Under the pieces are notes generated by a model. That model made no database searches. It had not been told where the DNA came from and saw nothing but the letters and a program-made list of their open reading frames with translations. 6,949 nt of DNA, from positions 1 to 6,949 of the forward strand of contig JBGSNX010000017.1 in the NCBI GenBank assembly GCA_041739465.1, given 5' to 3'. Source of the stretch: BOKV01 sp041739465 (GTDB lineage Bacteria > Pseudomonadota > Alphaproteobacteria > Rhizobiales > Rhizobiaceae). Positions 6,651 through 6,949 of the stretch are shown one piece after another. How positions within the stretch are numbered: the first letter of the stretch is position 1; each line of letters opens with the position of its first letter. The position numbers were made by a program, and so were the translations under genes.

Positions 6651-6672
6651 CGCCTGCATTTGAAATGCGGCG
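6651..6672 (+). terminator. Hairpin directly after the DUF2189 stop codon
   Basis: CGCC(T)GCAT and ATGCGGCG (6651-6659 and 6665-6672) pair as 8 bp with one bulged T around TTGAA; the core GCATTT-G-AAATGC is a perfect repeat. It begins one base after the stop codon but has no U-tract (CTACCAGC follows), so it may be an mRNA 3' end or a weak terminator rather than a classical one. Confidence 0.35.
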
Positions 6673-6724
6673 CTACCAGCTGTCGGAAAACTGCATTATC
6701 CTCAGTGCGATTCGTGGTGAGTAC

Positions 6725-6756
6725 GGGGCAAGACCCCGGGGGCTCGGGCTCAGGGG
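6725..6756 (+). other. Cluster of four G-runs overlapping the popZ ribosome binding site
   Basis: Four runs of three or more G lie within 32 bases: 6725-6728, 6738-6742, 6746-6748 and 6753-6756, with loops of 9, 3 and 4 bases. This meets a relaxed G-quadruplex pattern on the RNA-like strand. The last run belongs to AGGGG (6752-6756), the likely Shine-Dalgarno sequence 6 bases before the popZ ATG. A competing small hairpin (GGGG-CAAGA-CCCC, 6725-6737) is also possible. Folding of either could affect translation. Confidence 0.35.
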
Positions 6757-6762
6757 TTTTGC

Positions 6763-6949
6763 ATGGCTGATGCGGCAATCAAGGAACCATCGATGGAGGA
6801 CATCCTCGCATCGATTCGCAAGATCATCTCGCAAGAGGATGGCAAGACCCGTCCCGCCGAGACGGTTGCACCAAGTGTGGCCGCTGCGCCTTCGGGCTTG
6901 CAGCCATCCCTTGCCAGCTTGCAGGCGGCAACGCGTGCTGCCTCGGTTC
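6763..6949 (+). CDS. popZ: PopZ-type cell-pole organising protein, DUF2497 family (N-terminus only, cut by window)
   Basis: ATG at 6763 is followed by 62 open codons to the window edge; AGGGG (6752-6756) lies 6 bases upstream. The N-terminal segment EPSMEDILASIRKIISQED (residues 8-26) is almost identical to the hallmark start of Caulobacter PopZ (EPTMEEILASIRRIISEDD, from memory). In Caulobacter this conserved helix recruits partner proteins, and the C-terminal helices, beyond this window, drive oligomerisation. After residue 27 the chain becomes Ala/Ser/Pro/Gln-rich, as expected for the disordered spacer, though the visible part lacks the dense acidic residues of the Caulobacter spacer. Role: self-assembling cytosolic scaffold that anchors the chromosome origin region via ParB and, in polar-growing Rhizobiales, marks the growth or new pole. 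In relatives valS commonly follows; that cannot be checked here. Confidence 0.88.
   Translation, partial: MADAAIKEPSMEDILASIRKIISQEDGKTRPAETVAPSVAAAPSGLQPSLASLQAATRAASV

Overview
The window looks like ordinary chromosome from an alphaproteobacterium, most likely of the order Hyphomicrobiales (Rhizobiales: Brucella, Phyllobacterium or Agrobacterium relatives). This rests on the protein families (a PopZ/DUF2497 pole organiser, a large YcbB-type L,D-transpeptidase, a DUF2189 membrane protein), on GC-leaning codon use, and on a FixK/FNR-type DNA site. Gene identities come from motifs and family memory only; no database search was possible. I see no mobile element, CRISPR array, tRNA or rRNA gene, and nothing that amounts to a new defence or mobile system.

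Left part, minus strand (1-2204): a two-gene catabolic unit. It is read leftwards as a zinc-dependent alcohol dehydrogenase (2204 to 1119), a 34-base gap with a strong ribosome binding site, then a mandelate racemase/muconate lactonising-family dehydratase (1084 leftwards, cut by the window edge). Together they suggest oxidation and dehydration of a sugar, sugar acid or related polyol. The substrate cannot be read from the sequence. A 235-base divergent intergenic region with a 21-base dyad separates this unit from the rest.

Right part, plus strand (2440-6949): four genes, mostly concerned with the cell envelope. They are an exported L,D-transpeptidase with an unusually long low-complexity linker; a small exported alpha/beta-hydrolase-like protein that appears to start at a TTG codon; a multi-pass DUF2189 membrane protein; and the start of popZ, cut by the right edge. 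Hairpins close or lead several of these units. The best one is a 16-bp stem after the hydrolase gene, so the plus-strand genes are probably separate transcription units.

The most interesting signal is a perfect TTGAT-N4-ATCAA box (FNR/FixK/Anr consensus) at 5803-5816. It lies between that terminator and the DUF2189 gene, and it predicts that this uncharacterised membrane protein is controlled by oxygen. Also notable are the replacement of the first canonical metal ligand in the dehydratase, the linker in the transpeptidase, a G-run cluster overlapping the popZ ribosome binding site, and the closeness of a cell-wall crosslinking enzyme to a cell-pole organiser in a likely polar-growing lineage.
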